Notes: generated by a model not told the origin, from the letters alone. A DNA stretch of 64,000 nt from Sutterella megalosphaeroides (GCF_003609995.1 NZ_AP018786.1:1560001-1624000); one strand, 5' to 3'. Positions 36,797-46,685 are shown, numbered from the stretch's first letter. A program made the numbers and translations.

Positions 36797-38239
36797 TTAC
36801 TTCCAGTTCCCGACCAAGGCAACGAGGAGGTTCGCGTACGTGTCGTAGAGCGTCAGAAGATAGCGCTCCTCAAAGTCGACCGCAGCATGGGCGCGGCAGT
36901 CGTCGTGCGCAGCCCCGACCATAAAATAGCCCGCACGTCCCCCGTGCTCCTGCACGCAACGGATCATGAGCGTGCCGTCGTCCGACCCGTTGTAGGGGTG
37001 CGTGGGTAGCACCTTTTCGCAAAAGCGGGCGCGTCGTGCGCAGACCGCAATCAGCTGCGTAATCGATTCGTCGGGTACGAAGTCGATCGCTTCCCCGACC
37101 GTGCGCGAGAGCATCTCGACCCCGAAGGCGATAGCGGCACCGCGGGCGCGAAGGAGCGCTTCCGAAGCAAGCTCCCGATTGATCGCTTCGTTTTCTCCGC
37201 GCACTTCCACTTCCATCGTGGCGTGTGAAGGCACGACATTACGGCCTTCCCCCGCATGAAGGGCACCCACGTTGACTCGGGTCATGCCTTCGGCGTGGCG
37301 CGGAAGCGCCATAACGTTGATGGCGGCGTTTGCGGCTGCCAAAAGGGCGTTCCTCCCGAGCTGAGGCTGCATGCCGGCGTGCGAAGGACTCCCGCGGAAT
37401 TCGAGGTCGAGCTTCGTCGTACAGAGAAACTTTTCGGGAGCGGCCACCACGGTCCCCGCCGGGATGTCGACCCCGAGGTGCGCGCAAAGGAGCACGTCGA
37501 CGTCGTCCAAAACACCCGACATGACGATCGGGTATGCACCGCGCGATCCCTCTTCGGCCGGTTGGAAAATGAAGCGGATTTTGCCCGTAAGGCGCGGGAG
37601 ATTCGTTTTGACGAACCGCGCCAGTTCGACGGCCACAGCCTGATGGCCGTCGTGTCCGCAGGCGTGCATAATGCCGTGACGTACGGAGACAAAGCCCTCG
37701 CGCGCGGGAAGATGCTCGATATTGACGGGCTCCTCGACGGCCAGAGCGTCAAGTTCGACACGGATCGCAACGGTTTTGCCGGGCACGCCCGTATCGATTT
37801 CGGCCACAAGCCCCGGGTAGTCGCCCATTTTCCGTATGAGAGTTTCGGATACACCCGATGCTCGCGCGAATTCCTTCCCCTCTTCCGCAGCCCTCGCGTC
37901 GCGCCCCCGGACGAATTCGGGCCGGATGAATTGCGGCCCCCACGTGAGTCGAAATCCAAGTTCCTCCAGGATTTCCGCCACACGGGCGGTTGAGAGAAAT
38001 TCCGTCCAGCCGGGCTCCGGATACCGATGGATCGTACGTCGGATGAGCTTGAGAGCGGCAAGCGACGAAGGATTCTTCCACCCGGGGAGGAGTTCCATCG
38101 GGAGGTCGTCGCAACACGCGGTCGAACCCGCGGAGTTCATCAACGGAATCGCCGACCCGGAGTCGGGTTTTCCGATGTCGCCCGATACCGGTGAAAAGGA
38201 CGGTTCCGGCAGTATCGGGCGTGTAGCGTTGTTCGGCAT
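36797..38239 (-). CDS. M20-family amidohydrolase, AbgA-like (p-aminobenzoyl-glutamate hydrolase type)
   Basis: A zinc-dependent amidase or carboxypeptidase that would cleave N-acyl amino acids such as p-aminobenzoyl-glutamate. It resembles AbgA over its length: YPEPGWTEFLSTARVAEIL near the start, HACGHDGHQAVAVELARF and IFQPAEEGSRGAYP with metal ligands, then GSPSHAGMQPQLGRNALLAA, VNVGALHAGEGRNVVPSHA, and the C-terminal GAAHDDCRAHAAVDFEE. With the ATG at 38239 the protein has 480 residues. AbgA begins near MELLPGWKN, so the first 45 residues may not be translated. No abgB partner or abgT transporter is adjacent. Confidence 0.88.
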   Translation of the reverse strand: MPNNATRPILPEPSFSPVSGDIGKPDSGSAIPLMNSAGSTACCDDLPMELLPGWKNPSSLAALKLIRRTIHRYPEPGWTEFLSTARVAEILEELGFRLTWGPQFIRPEFVRGRDARAAEEGKEFARASGVSETLIRKMGDYPGLVAEIDTGVPGKTVAIRVELDALAVEEPVNIEHLPAREGFVSVRHGIMHACGHDGHQAVAVELARFVKTNLPRLTGKIRFIFQPAEEGSRGAYPIVMSGVLDDVDVLLCAHLGVDIPAGTVVAAPEKFLCTTKLDLEFRGSPSHAGMQPQLGRNALLAAANAAINVMALPRHAEGMTRVNVGALHAGEGRNVVPSHATMEVEVRGENEAINRELASEALLRARGAAIAFGVEMLSRTVGEAIDFVPDESITQLIAVCARRARFCEKVLPTHPYNGSDDGTLMIRCVQEHGGRAGYFMVGAAHDDCRAHAAVDFEERYLLTLYDTYANLLVALVGNWK

Positions 38240-38661
38240 GCGATGACTCGAAAATCTCTGATGAAAGGAGGAAAGAGGCCGGCCCTGCGCACGTTCAACG
38301 AGCACAAACCCTCCGGTGAGGGGCGATATCCGACCTCGTATGTCGGCTCGAGCAGAACCCCCGAAAACCACGGTGATTGTAACAGTTCATGCGGAGTCAA
38401 CCGAGGTGCACACTACGGAAAACGCAGAAAACAGGTCCCGAGTCCGTCAAAAAGCATAAGAATCAGGGAAATTCTTACGTATTTTCTCATATCGGTTCGA
38501 GTACCGAAGGCGAAGTCTGGTATTGTCGGCTGCCACGATCGGGACCGCATACACCGCGGTCGATTTTTGCTTCACATTGTTGACAAAACATGGTAATCTC
38601 GGGCCGCCTCATCACCCGAGTAAGGGTAAATACCGAAACAAACCACCAAGGAGGTTGAGTC
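38240..38661. other. Divergent intergenic region between the amidohydrolase and the third autotransporter
   Basis: About 420 bases without a gene. An extended -10 (TGGTAATCT near 38590) may serve the autotransporter, and a strong AAGGAGG precedes its TTG start. Nothing else is recognisable. Confidence 0.4.
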
Positions 38662-41600
38662 TTGAAATCCCAATCCCCGCACTTTACCGTTGCCGCGCTC
38701 GCGCGTGCGCTTGCCGCCGCACTGGCCTTCTCGACCGGTGCCGCATCGGCGGGTCCGGTTATGGTCATTCCCGAGTCGACGAGCGGCAACGACGTCGTGT
38801 TGAAAAACACCGAGTACGTTCTCAACGGCGTTGCGACGCCCGTTACATGGTCGTACGACACCGTGGCGGGAGGCTATTCGGACGGGGGCGCAACCGTTTC
38901 GAACAATACCGTCACGGTCAATGATCCGGAGATGGTCAAATCGGGTATCGGCTACCTCTACGGGGGTTACGGCAAGTCGGGCCTCGTTACGGGCAACCGA
39001 CTCGTTGTCGACGGCTCCTACAGAGGAGGCAACGGCTCGCTTGGCGTTTCCTTCATTCTTCGAGGCTCTTTCTCCGAATCGGGTGACGTCGTAGGCAATT
39101 CTCTCGAGCTCAAGCGGATGCGCCTGGCCGCTTACGGCACTACGGTCGGTCACGAAAGTCAAACGGGGCGGGTTGCCGACAACACCGTTCTTCTCCAAAG
39201 CGTGGTCCTCAACCGTGAACCCACCTACCTCGGCGTACGCACCTACTCGGGGTCGGCCGAACGAAATACGCTGATCCTTCGAGGCTACAAGAGCCCTTAC
39301 GGCGGTTCCGGGAGCGAATTGCCGACTCGCATCGATCGCGCCTATGCCGCAAGCGCCGGCAACCTTGCCGTCGGAAATCGAGCCTACCTGGAAGACTGGT
39401 CCTATGTAAATGAGTTCGGCGCCGCAATCGTCGACTCCGGGCTCGCCGAGGACAACGAAGTTCATCTGACGGGCGAACACGTTCGCGTGCAGCGTGTGTT
39501 CGGCGTGCAAGCGCAATTGGATTCGATTGCGCGAGGCAACAGCGTGTTTCTTGAGTCCGGTCCGCGGCTCGATGATGCCGACGCCGCCTATTTCCTTCCT
39601 TACGGTTCGTTAACGGGCGCTCAAACCGACACGGGAGATGCGGTGAGCAATCGGGTCGTCGTTACGGGCGGCGCCGTCGGCGGTGATGTCTACGGCGCCC
39701 GATCAAACTCGGGCACCGTGACATCGAACGTCGTACGCATGGCGGACGACGAGGGCATTCACAGCGGGTTCTTCGTGGGAGGACTCTCGACCGAAGGGAC
39801 AGCCGCGAAAAATCGCGTTGTCATCGAAGGCGGTACGCTCACGGGAACGCTCGCGGGCGGGCAGACCGCTTCGGGCACGGCGACGGGCAATGTCGTCGAA
39901 ATGAAGGGCGGCACCTTTACGGGCGACATCTACGGCGGTCACGCCGTTCTCGACGGAACGGTTTCGGAAAACATCGTCGAAATCTCGGGCGGCAAAGTGA
40001 TCGGCAACGTCTATGCGCGCTTTGTAAACTACGGTTTGGACGGCACGGCCGATCATTCGTCGAGCGTTGGGAACCGGATTGTTTTGAAAGGAAGCGAGGC
40101 GGGCATGCCCGACCTGAGCAAAGCACGCCTCATCGCGTCGAACGTCCCCGTTCCCGTTGCGCCCCCTCCGGGCGATTGCTCTGCGGACGGTTCCTGCACC
40201 GACGGCGTCACGGAAGTGCCCGTTGAAGAGCCTATCCCGGGCGAGCCCCCCGTTGAAGCGGCTGCGCTCCTCCGAAAGGCCCCCTCTCTTCGCGAAACGG
40301 TGTTCTCGTCCGGCGGAACCCTTGAAATCGACGGTTTCTCCGGGAGCGTTCTTTCCGTGGCCGATTTCGAGCGCATCGACTTTACGAATGTTGTCTATAC
40401 GGACGCGAGCGCCGATCGGCCGATTCTCACCATTCTCGACGCGGATGCGAGCCGCACGGACGACACGCTCGTTTCCGTTTCACGCATCACGCTCGACGGT
40501 TCGGCCGACCTGACGAACCTCAAAACCCTGAAACTCCTTGAGATCGTCGATGCGCCCGACATCGCATTCAAGTACGACGAATCGAAGGTTTTCGACATCT
40601 ATCAGGGTGTGGGTGTCATTGCTCAAGGCTCGCTTGTCGCATCGCCTTCGGGCGGCGTCGACGTAGGCGAACCGAACGTCACGCCCGATCCCAACCCCGG
40701 CGACGGCGATTCGGGCGACAATTCGGGTGGAAACCCCGGAGGCGGCGATTCGGGTGAGGGCGGCACGGAAAATCCCGACGACGGCAATGACAACTCCGGC
40801 AACGGCGGCGACTCGGGCGACAATCCGGGCGAAAACCCCGGAGGCGGCGATTCGGGTGACGGCGGCACGGAAAATCCCGACGACGGCAATGACAATTCCG
40901 ACAACGGCAGCGACTCGGGCGACAATCCGGGCGAAAACCCCGGAGTCGACGATTCGGGTGACGGCGACACGGAAAACCCCGACGACGGCAGTGACAATTC
41001 CGGCAACGGCGGCGACTCCGGAGACAATTCGGGCGGCATTGACGTCGACATTGACAACGCCCGCGTCAATCCCCAGATGCGACTCGTTGCGCGTACTCGC
41101 GCCGCGTCCGTTGCATTTGCCAACACGGGTGCGGAGCTCGTCTCCGAAAAGCTTTCGGCTCTTCGGTCGGAAACCCGCGAGGGCGGCCACTTCTTCGGCG
41201 GCATTTACGGGAAACGCGAAAAGTTCGACGTGGCGAGCAACCTCGACATCAAGGGCTACAGTGCGATCGTGGGTGCGGGCTGGCGGAGCCGTACGTCTTT
41301 TGCGGACGTGACGGGCGCCCTCTTCTACGAGCACGGCAAGGGCGACTACACGACCGAGAACACCTTTGCCGGGCAGAGCTTTGACGGCACGGGGTCGCTC
41401 CGTACGAACGGCGGTGGCGCCGCGCTGCGCCTCGACTTCGAAAACGGCACGCACGCGTCCGCCTCGATTCGCATCGGGGACCTCAATACCACGATGGACA
41501 ACGTCCTCATGGACGGTATGGATCGCGCCTGGGGTTACGAGGTTTCGAGCACCTACTACGGCCTCACGACCGAGATCGGGCACGAATGGGCGCTCTCGCA

Positions 41601-41988
41601 CGCGCTTCGCCTCGAAGGCTACGCCGCGTACGGTTACACCTACGTCGACTCGGCGGACTTCTCGATCGGAAACGAAAAGTTCGAGTTCGCGAGCGTTTCG
41701 AGCCATCGTCTGAAAGCAGGCGCACGTGTTCACTATGCCGTGAACGAAGCGAGCCGCATCACGGCGGGTCTTTCCTACGAACAGGAATTGGACGGCAAGA
41801 CCACCCTGCGCGTAGGGTCGCTCGAAGCTCCGGCTGAAAACATCAAAGGCGGCACGGTCGGTGCGGAAGCGGGCTTCTCGTTCACGCCCTCGTCCGCGTC
41901 GAACTGGACGATCGACGCGACGGCCCGCGCCTTCGCGGGCGAACGTCAGGGAATCTCCGGGACGTTCCAGTCGACCTGGCGCTTCTGA
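38662..41988 (+). CDS. Autotransporter with acidic 34-residue repeats, 1108 aa
   Basis: Translation starts at a TTG (38662) seven bases after AAGGAGG. The signal peptide (ALARALAAALAFSTGAASA) is cleaved after about residue 30. The passenger alternates short beta strands with GN and GG turns (VVGNSLELKRM, TATGNVVEMKGGTF), a beta-helix pattern. Between residues about 680 and 795 lie three 34-residue Gly/Asp/Asn/Ser repeats plus a partial fourth, a flexible acidic spacer between passenger and barrel. The beta-barrel begins near residue 806 (VARTRAASVAFANTGAELVS) and ends FQSTWRF. No catalytic motif is seen. It is presumably displayed at the cell surface. Confidence 0.9.
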   Translation: MKSQSPHFTVAALARALAAALAFSTGAASAGPVMVIPESTSGNDVVLKNTEYVLNGVATPVTWSYDTVAGGYSDGGATVSNNTVTVNDPEMVKSGIGYLYGGYGKSGLVTGNRLVVDGSYRGGNGSLGVSFILRGSFSESGDVVGNSLELKRMRLAAYGTTVGHESQTGRVADNTVLLQSVVLNREPTYLGVRTYSGSAERNTLILRGYKSPYGGSGSELPTRIDRAYAASAGNLAVGNRAYLEDWSYVNEFGAAIVDSGLAEDNEVHLTGEHVRVQRVFGVQAQLDSIARGNSVFLESGPRLDDADAAYFLPYGSLTGAQTDTGDAVSNRVVVTGGAVGGDVYGARSNSGTVTSNVVRMADDEGIHSGFFVGGLSTEGTAAKNRVVIEGGTLTGTLAGGQTASGTATGNVVEMKGGTFTGDIYGGHAVLDGTVSENIVEISGGKVIGNVYARFVNYGLDGTADHSSSVGNRIVLKGSEAGMPDLSKARLIASNVPVPVAPPPGDCSADGSCTDGVTEVPVEEPIPGEPPVEAAALLRKAPSLRETVFSSGGTLEIDGFSGSVLSVADFERIDFTNVVYTDASADRPILTILDADASRTDDTLVSVSRITLDGSADLTNLKTLKLLEIVDAPDIAFKYDESKVFDIYQGVGVIAQGSLVASPSGGVDVGEPNVTPDPNPGDGDSGDNSGGNPGGGDSGEGGTENPDDGNDNSGNGGDSGDNPGENPGGGDSGDGGTENPDDGNDNSDNGSDSGDNPGENPGVDDSGDGDTENPDDGSDNSGNGGDSGDNSGGIDVDIDNARVNPQMRLVARTRAASVAFANTGAELVSEKLSALRSETREGGHFFGGIYGKREKFDVASNLDIKGYSAIVGAGWRSRTSFADVTGALFYEHGKGDYTTENTFAGQSFDGTGSLRTNGGGAALRLDFENGTHASASIRIGDLNTTMDNVLMDGMDRAWGYEVSSTYYGLTTEIGHEWALSHALRLEGYAAYGYTYVDSADFSIGNEKFEFASVSSHRLKAGARVHYAVNEASRITAGLSYEQELDGKTTLRVGSLEAPAENIKGGTVGAEAGFSFTPSSASNWTIDATARAFAGERQGISGTFQSTWRF
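40705..41037 (+). repeat. Tandem 102-base repeats in the third autotransporter
   Basis: Three in-frame 34-codon units (GDSGDNxGxNPGxxDSGxGx, then TENPDDGxDNSxNG) followed by a partial unit. Such arrays can vary in copy number. Confidence 0.85.
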
Positions 41989-42005
41989 TGACGCTTTGAA
42001 GGGTT

Positions 42006-42072
42006 TGCCGCGGGAGGCGATTCGGAATATCGGTTGTCGAGGATCAACCGATTCCCGATCGCTCCCGCGGCA
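42006..42072. repeat. Long cruciform-capable inverted repeat after the third autotransporter
   Basis: An 11-pair outer stem (42006-42016 with 42062-42072) encloses an inner CGGTTG/CAACCG stem. Confidence 0.6.
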
Positions 42073-42089
42073 CTTGACCCCCATACACC

Positions 42090-42126
42090 GGCCGGCACGG
42101 GCAACCGTGACCGGCCGTTCTCTTTT
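42090..42126 (+). terminator. Intrinsic terminator after the third autotransporter
   Basis: GGCCGG/CCGGCC and CACGG/CCGTG stack into an 11-pair stem with one bulge and a GCAA loop, followed by GTTCTCTTTT. Confidence 0.8.
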
Positions 42127-42315
42127 CGGGAAGACAATACGTAACCGCGTACGAACGAACTTTCGTCGGTACCGTTCACCGACGCCTTTTTCTCCGTCGG
42201 TGCGGGCCCGGTGAGGCCCTCGGGTCGCGCCCCGTAAAGGTGCGCAACACGTCTTGACGCCCGCCTCCGTCCTCCGACAGCCGGCCCCCCGATTTCTCGT
42301 CACGAGGCGCCAAAA

Positions 42316-42380
42316 AAGCCCGCAGCGGGTGTCATTCGTGTCAACAAGAAAAAAGCCTGCTCGGTTCTTCGAGCAGGCTT
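42316..42380 (-). terminator. Tandem terminators of the DUF945 gene
   Basis: The minus-strand stem 42353-42362/42371-42380 runs into a T tract. A second, shorter hairpin CCCGC/GCGGG with another T tract lies just beyond it. Confidence 0.85.
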
Positions 42381-42505
42381 CAGGCAGATCCGCCAAGGTA
42401 GTAACCGAACTTTCGGGAGGCGGTAATGAAAAATCGGTCGCCCCTCGAAACAAACAACCGGCTCCGGGTCCCAAATCATTGGGATCATCGAAGCAGGTTT
42501 CGCCG

Positions 42506-44035
42506 TCAGTGTCCGACGAACCCGTCGGGCGTCGCCTCGTAGGCCTTTTTGACTTCCCAGGAGAAGTTCCGACCGTTGAGGGTCGCACCCTTGCGAATGT
42601 CGCCTCGGAAGTCGATCGACCATGCGGAACCGTCTTCGGCGGGCTTCTCAACGAGGAAGTGGCGCAAGGTCGGGGCGATCCCGCGACGCTTCCCGGAAAG
42701 CAGCGTCTCGATGCTTTCGAGCACCTCGTCGGGAATTTCCGCCGTGAGGCTCCAAGCGAGGTCCGGCGACGTGTCTTCCGCCTTTTCGAAGGCGCGACGA
42801 CGCCGTTCCGCACGCTCGTGCGGGGTCTCGTGCTCGGGATCGGGCGTCGCGCGGGGTGCGGCCACGTCGATCGACGCGGTCTTCTTCGGCGTCAGGTTTC
42901 CGGAGAAGTGGGCGGTCGCAGTGGTCTTTTTGCCTTCCGCGAGGAACGAGAGCTCGTCGAGGTGGAAGCTTACGGTTCCCGCCTTGCGGAATTCCCGTTC
43001 GATCTGGTCTTCGTCGAGCGTCTCGAAGAGCACGACCGGCACGTTTTCGGCGCGGGAACTCATTTGGATTTGTCCCGCATCGAACCCGAGCTCGTTTCCG
43101 TCCTCGGGGGTAATGCGAAGCGAAGCCGTTTTAGCGGAAATCGCGTAGTCGCCATCAAGCGTTTCGGTGTGGTTTTCGTAGTCGTCCGCGTGATCCCTCA
43201 GGGTTTCCTTCGGGCGCTTGGATACGCGTTGGTAGAGGTCGTCGAAGACGACGTTCAGGTGCCCTCTCGGATCGAACTGATCGAACTCCACCCGCGACAG
43301 GACGCCTTCCGACTCCGACATGAACCATTCGCGCTCGATCCGTTCGAAGGGCTGCGGCAGATACGTGTTGCGGAATTCCCCGCCCTTGAGAACGAGCGAC
43401 AGACGATTGCGCGCCGGGTCGAACGCGGTGACGCGGAAGTCGTCGAAGAAAGTTTCGAGCGTCACGGGGCTTGCTCTCCCCGCCTTTACGACGATCCGTA
43501 CGGGTGAGGTTGCGGAGACGAGCCAGTCGATGGGCCCCACGCCCGCTTCGGTGGCGTTCACCTGTACGTCAAAGGGAGAGACTTCCGCTTCGATCGTAAG
43601 ATCGTCGGAGAAAAGCCCCGTACGATAGTCGACCGACAAATGCGGACGAATTCCCTTCAAGAGGCTGTAGAGCGTGGCGGACATTCCCGTCGAGTTGAGG
43701 GCGTGAATTTCGCCCGAGAGGCCAAGAATCCCGAAGTGCGCGACGATGTCGAATTCGAACGTCACGGGCATGGCGGAGGGGTCGTCCGGCGACCATACAC
43801 TCGATCCGATGGTGATGCTCGCGCGGTCCCGCCAGGTAAAGAGCCCGCGTTCGCGCGGCTCCGTCGTCACGATGACGGAGGCCGCCACGGCGCCTGGTTC
43901 CGCGAGCGCCGCGAGAAGCATCGACTGAACGGACTTCTGATAAACGACCAGGCCCGTCACGGCCCCAGTCGCAAGAATAACGATCGTCCCCGCAAGCGCC
44001 GAGTGACGTTTTAAAAATTCAATCGCGGTAAGCAC
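42506..44035 (-). CDS. DUF945 (YdgA-like) membrane-anchored periplasmic protein
   Basis: 509 residues. One N-terminal membrane helix (about 14-32) is followed by VYQKSVQSMLLAALAEPGAV, then a large beta-rich domain resembling the YdgA/DUF945 family (ERGLFTWRDRASITIG, IVAHFGILGLSGEIHALNST). Its last third includes a Pro/Glu/Arg-rich linker (TPDPEHETPHERAERRRRAF). Family members sit in the inner membrane facing the periplasm; their role is not established, though links to the cell envelope are suspected. The ATG at 44035 was taken; the next gene upstream, at 44118-44552, is on the same strand and may be co-transcribed. Confidence 0.8.
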   Translation of the reverse strand: MLTAIEFLKRHSALAGTIVILATGAVTGLVVYQKSVQSMLLAALAEPGAVAASVIVTTEPRERGLFTWRDRASITIGSSVWSPDDPSAMPVTFEFDIVAHFGILGLSGEIHALNSTGMSATLYSLLKGIRPHLSVDYRTGLFSDDLTIEAEVSPFDVQVNATEAGVGPIDWLVSATSPVRIVVKAGRASPVTLETFFDDFRVTAFDPARNRLSLVLKGGEFRNTYLPQPFERIEREWFMSESEGVLSRVEFDQFDPRGHLNVVFDDLYQRVSKRPKETLRDHADDYENHTETLDGDYAISAKTASLRITPEDGNELGFDAGQIQMSSRAENVPVVLFETLDEDQIEREFRKAGTVSFHLDELSFLAEGKKTTATAHFSGNLTPKKTASIDVAAPRATPDPEHETPHERAERRRRAFEKAEDTSPDLAWSLTAEIPDEVLESIETLLSGKRRGIAPTLRHFLVEKPAEDGSAWSIDFRGDIRKGATLNGRNFSWEVKKAYEATPDGFVGH

Positions 44036-44117
44036 GGCGGAACCTCCCTCTTCTCAAATCCCGCAACCCGGCGAGCTCGTCGAATTGCGGCATAACGGCG
44101 CAACGGACGCACAAACG

Positions 44118-44552
44118 TCAGATGCGCGCCGAGGAAGGAAGCATGTCGTTCACGGCCGCACTGTCTTCGTCGAGACCGAGCTCCCGCAACACGAGCACTT
44201 CGAAGCGCAACACGCGAATGCGCGCGAGCTGGGGAAGGATGGTTTCAAGTGCGGGCGGCATCGGAACGTCGGGAGCGGGGAGCATCCCGATCGCTTCCCG
44301 GAGGACGGCTTCCGATTCGGGAGTCTTGTCCCAGAAGCGCGTTTCGAGAATGTGGCGCGCGTCCCGCAAGTGCTTCAGCGCTTCGACATGACGACCTTCG
44401 CGGAAACGCACGATCGCTCGATAGGACGCCACCGCCGCCGAGCGGCAAGGGTCGTTGTCGGGACCGAGAAGCGCGATGGCGCCCGACGTATCGCCCGTCG
44501 AAAGCGCGAGAACGACGTCGGAAAGAAGAGCACGGGGAAGCTGATTGGTCAT
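44118..44552 (-). CDS. Hypothetical TPR-like helical protein, 144 aa
   Basis: The sequence is strongly helical, with alternating small and hydrophobic residues (ALLSDVVLALSTGDTSGAIA, SAAVASYRAIVRFREGRHVE, ALKHLRDARHILETRFWD) like tetratricopeptide repeats. No catalytic motif, signal peptide or membrane segment is visible. It lies 82 bases upstream of the DUF945 gene on the same strand, so the two may be linked. I do not recognise a named family. The start at 44552 has only a weak ribosome binding site, but the coding character of the frame is good. Confidence 0.65.
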   Translation of the reverse strand: MTNQLPRALLSDVVLALSTGDTSGAIALLGPDNDPCRSAAVASYRAIVRFREGRHVEALKHLRDARHILETRFWDKTPESEAVLREAIGMLPAPDVPMPPALETILPQLARIRVLRFEVLVLRELGLDEDSAAVNDMLPSSARI

Positions 44553-44947
44553 GGGTGACTCGTAGTGGGTAAGCTCCCCAGGGAGAAGCCCGGTCGGCCG
44601 GCATCGGAAGGCTCGCCTTCCAGGGTCGTATCCGAGGATTCCGTCGTGAGAGCGGTAAAAAGCGTTGGGAACATTATGCCGAAGGCGCGCCGAACCGTCG
44701 CACGCGCGTTGCTCGGATCGATTGCAAACGGCGGGGTCGACTTGTAAAGGTTTTTGTCCGCCGACGAAGTCCGGGACTCCCGTACGGACGAGCCCCTACT
44801 TGACAAAACCCCGAAACGCACGATGCGTTCCGGGGTCGATGGGAGACGATAAGGAGCCCGAGCGTGAATCGACCGTAGGGCCGACGGGTCCTACGACCCT
44901 GAAGCAACGGCGCCCTTACACGTACGAACCGGCTCTCGGGTGCGGTC
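44553..44947. other. Intergenic region with the terminator of the endonuclease gene
   Basis: About 400 bases. Apart from the terminator at 44805-44835 and an inverted repeat CGTAGG/CCTACG near 44875-44897, nothing is recognised. Confidence 0.5.
44805..44835 (-). terminator. Intrinsic terminator after the endonuclease gene
   Basis: On the minus strand CCCCG and AACGCA pair with TGCGTT and CGGGG around a three-base loop, followed by TTTTGT. Confidence 0.85.
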
Positions 44948-45697
44948 TCAAAGCCCGGCCTTCTCACAGGCCTTCGCAACGATTTCGTTTCGGTTCTTCT
45001 GGATTTTCTCGATGCGGCGGGCACGTTCGCATTCCCACGCGTCGACCGGGTACATCTTGTCCCAAGCGTCCATGAGCTGCTTTTGCTGGCGCGACATGTT
45101 GAATTCCTTATAGGCCGCATCCATGTACTTGTAGGTACGCGCGATCACGCCGCGCGCGGATTCGGGCGGCTCCACGGTATTCCCTTCGATCTTCATTTGG
45201 CACGTGCCGAAGTCGGACTTCGCTCCGGGGAGCATGCCGAAATTGATGTTCGAGCGCAAAGCGTTCACGGAACCGATTGCGGGATAGAGGTTGTACATGT
45301 CGGCCTGCATGTGGCGGTAGGTCATGTTCTCCTTCTCGGCGCAGCGGCGCCCCTTGAAGTCGCGCCCCTTCGAGTCGACGCAATCGGGATGGCCCTCGCG
45401 CCATTCGGGAAATGCCCGCCCGAAGTTTTCTGCAGGGACGACGTGCTCCCACTCCACGCGGTGCGAACGTTTCTCGTGCTTCGACGCGGTGAAACCTTCG
45501 GGCAACGTAATGTTCTTTTTCTTGTCGAAGATAGCGTTGCAGTAGATCGTAACGCGATGGTCGTGATAGACCTGGCGCTCAAGAAGTTTCTTCGCTTCGT
45601 TGAAGGAATCGATGGTCGTATTCTGCGCAGAGACGGTCCCTGCAAGCGCAAAGAGACCGAGGACGGTACACGTAATTTTTTTTCGATCGATAAACAT
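44948..45697 (-). CDS. Secreted endonuclease I (EndA/Dns-like)
   Basis: 249 residues. A signal peptide (ITCTVLGLFALAGTVSA) precedes a mature nuclease of the endonuclease I family. It has the metal-binding core RVEWEHVVPAENFGRAFPEW, the Cys-containing CVDSKGRDFKGRRCAEKEN loop, MTYRHMQADMYNLYPAIGSV, and NINFGMLPGAKSDFGTCQMK. Family members are periplasmic or extracellular non-specific DNases that degrade foreign or host DNA for nutrition or limit uptake. An in-frame extension reaches 45964, but the signal peptide fixes the start at the ATG near 45697. Paired cysteines suggest disulfides, consistent with export. Confidence 0.92.
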   Translation of the reverse strand: MFIDRKKITCTVLGLFALAGTVSAQNTTIDSFNEAKKLLERQVYHDHRVTIYCNAIFDKKKNITLPEGFTASKHEKRSHRVEWEHVVPAENFGRAFPEWREGHPDCVDSKGRDFKGRRCAEKENMTYRHMQADMYNLYPAIGSVNALRSNINFGMLPGAKSDFGTCQMKIEGNTVEPPESARGVIARTYKYMDAAYKEFNMSRQQKQLMDAWDKMYPVDAWECERARRIEKIQKNRNEIVAKACEKAGL

Positions 45698-46027
45698 AAC
45701 TTTCGGTATAATTCGGTGTGTCTGGGAGCGAATTTCACGAAAAGCACTCGGAAAAAGCGGACTTCGGTTCTCTTTTTCGTCGGGTGCGATTCGCTGTATA
45801 CGCCGTTCGACGAAACCCCGATTCGATCGGATCGTCGAACACGAATGTTTTGAACGTAAGGCGACTGCTCGCGGAGTCATCGCCCGCCGCAAAATGCCGC
45901 GCGAGGCGGCGCTGTTGGGTCGGGTACGCCCCGAAACGAACTCAGTGTACCCGATTGACGTCAAAACGTTCGGCCCTCGGATTTTTTTCCCTTTTTATCC
46001 GAAAACTCCTTTCAGAGAGGATCCTTT
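45698..46027. other. Divergent promoter region of the endonuclease and H-NS genes
   Basis: About 330 bases with no gene. A TATAAT-like element lies near 45706. GAGAGGA precedes the H-NS start. No other signal is recognised. Confidence 0.4.
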
Positions 46028-46330
46028 ATGGCTTCCGACCTTCAGACCGCCCTTGTTGAGATCTCCGAACTTCAGGATCAGATTCGCCGCAAGCGCAACC
46101 AGATTCACCGCCTGGCCGTTCAGGAGTGTCAGCGCCTCATCAACCAGGCCGAAATCCGCCCCGACGAACTCGTCTTCACGCTCCCGCCCGTCAAGACGAA
46201 GACGGGTAGCGTCAAGTATGTGGGCCCCAAGGGCGAAGTCTGGACGGGCCGCGGCCGTCAACCCGAGTGGCTGAAGGTCCTCGTCGAAGCCGGCCACGAC
46301 ATTCAGGAATTCCGCCGGGTCGCGGACTGA
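46028..46330 (+). CDS. H-NS family nucleoid-associated protein
   Basis: A 100-residue DNA-binding protein. The N-terminal half is a coiled-coil oligomerisation region (ALVEISELQDQIRRKRNQIH). The C-terminal half has the DNA-binding loop of the H-NS family, VKYVGPKGEVWTGRGRQPEW, whose TGRGRxPxWL motif inserts into the minor groove of AT-rich DNA. Such proteins silence acquired and AT-rich genes, and here could repress the large surface-protein loci. The ATG at 46028 has a good GAGAGGA. Monocistronic. Confidence 0.95.
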   Translation: MASDLQTALVEISELQDQIRRKRNQIHRLAVQECQRLINQAEIRPDELVFTLPPVKTKTGSVKYVGPKGEVWTGRGRQPEWLKVLVEAGHDIQEFRRVAD

Positions 46331-46685
46331 TCGCTTAGAGCGCCCCTCGACCGCGACGACTCAAGTCCGAAAGCCCCGGCTTTTTGCAACGAAATTGCGG
46401 TTTGTTCACTTTTTATTCCGGTGTGTCTGCAAAAACCGAAGCGTTCTTTTGAGTAATCGAGTCGCCTGACCGGCACGTCAATCAAGACTTTTCACGTCGA
46501 AACGGGATGCGGTTTATCTTCCGCGTCCCGTTTCTTCATGAGTTGCCGACGGTCCCGGAAAGTCCGGGGCCGTGCGCCGCATCGCCCGAATGCCCGCCGT
46601 TGTACACTTTCCCGGCCACGTACGGCGTCGTTCGTCGCCTGGTCTCCGTGCTCGAACTCCCCTATTCCGAATGTCAACGCTTCCC
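46331..46685. other. Intergenic region after H-NS, with two hairpins
   Basis: A short AAAGC/GCTTT hairpin with T5 at about 46371-46386 and a longer GAAACGGGA...TCCCGTTTC hairpin at 46499-46534 probably end the H-NS transcript. No gene otherwise; the upstream extension of the next ORF lacks coding character. Confidence 0.55.

Noticed and set aside
40705-41037. Regular repeats considered as a CRISPR array
   Set aside because: The units are contiguous, 102 bases long and in frame, with no spacers. No CRISPR array was seen anywhere in the window.
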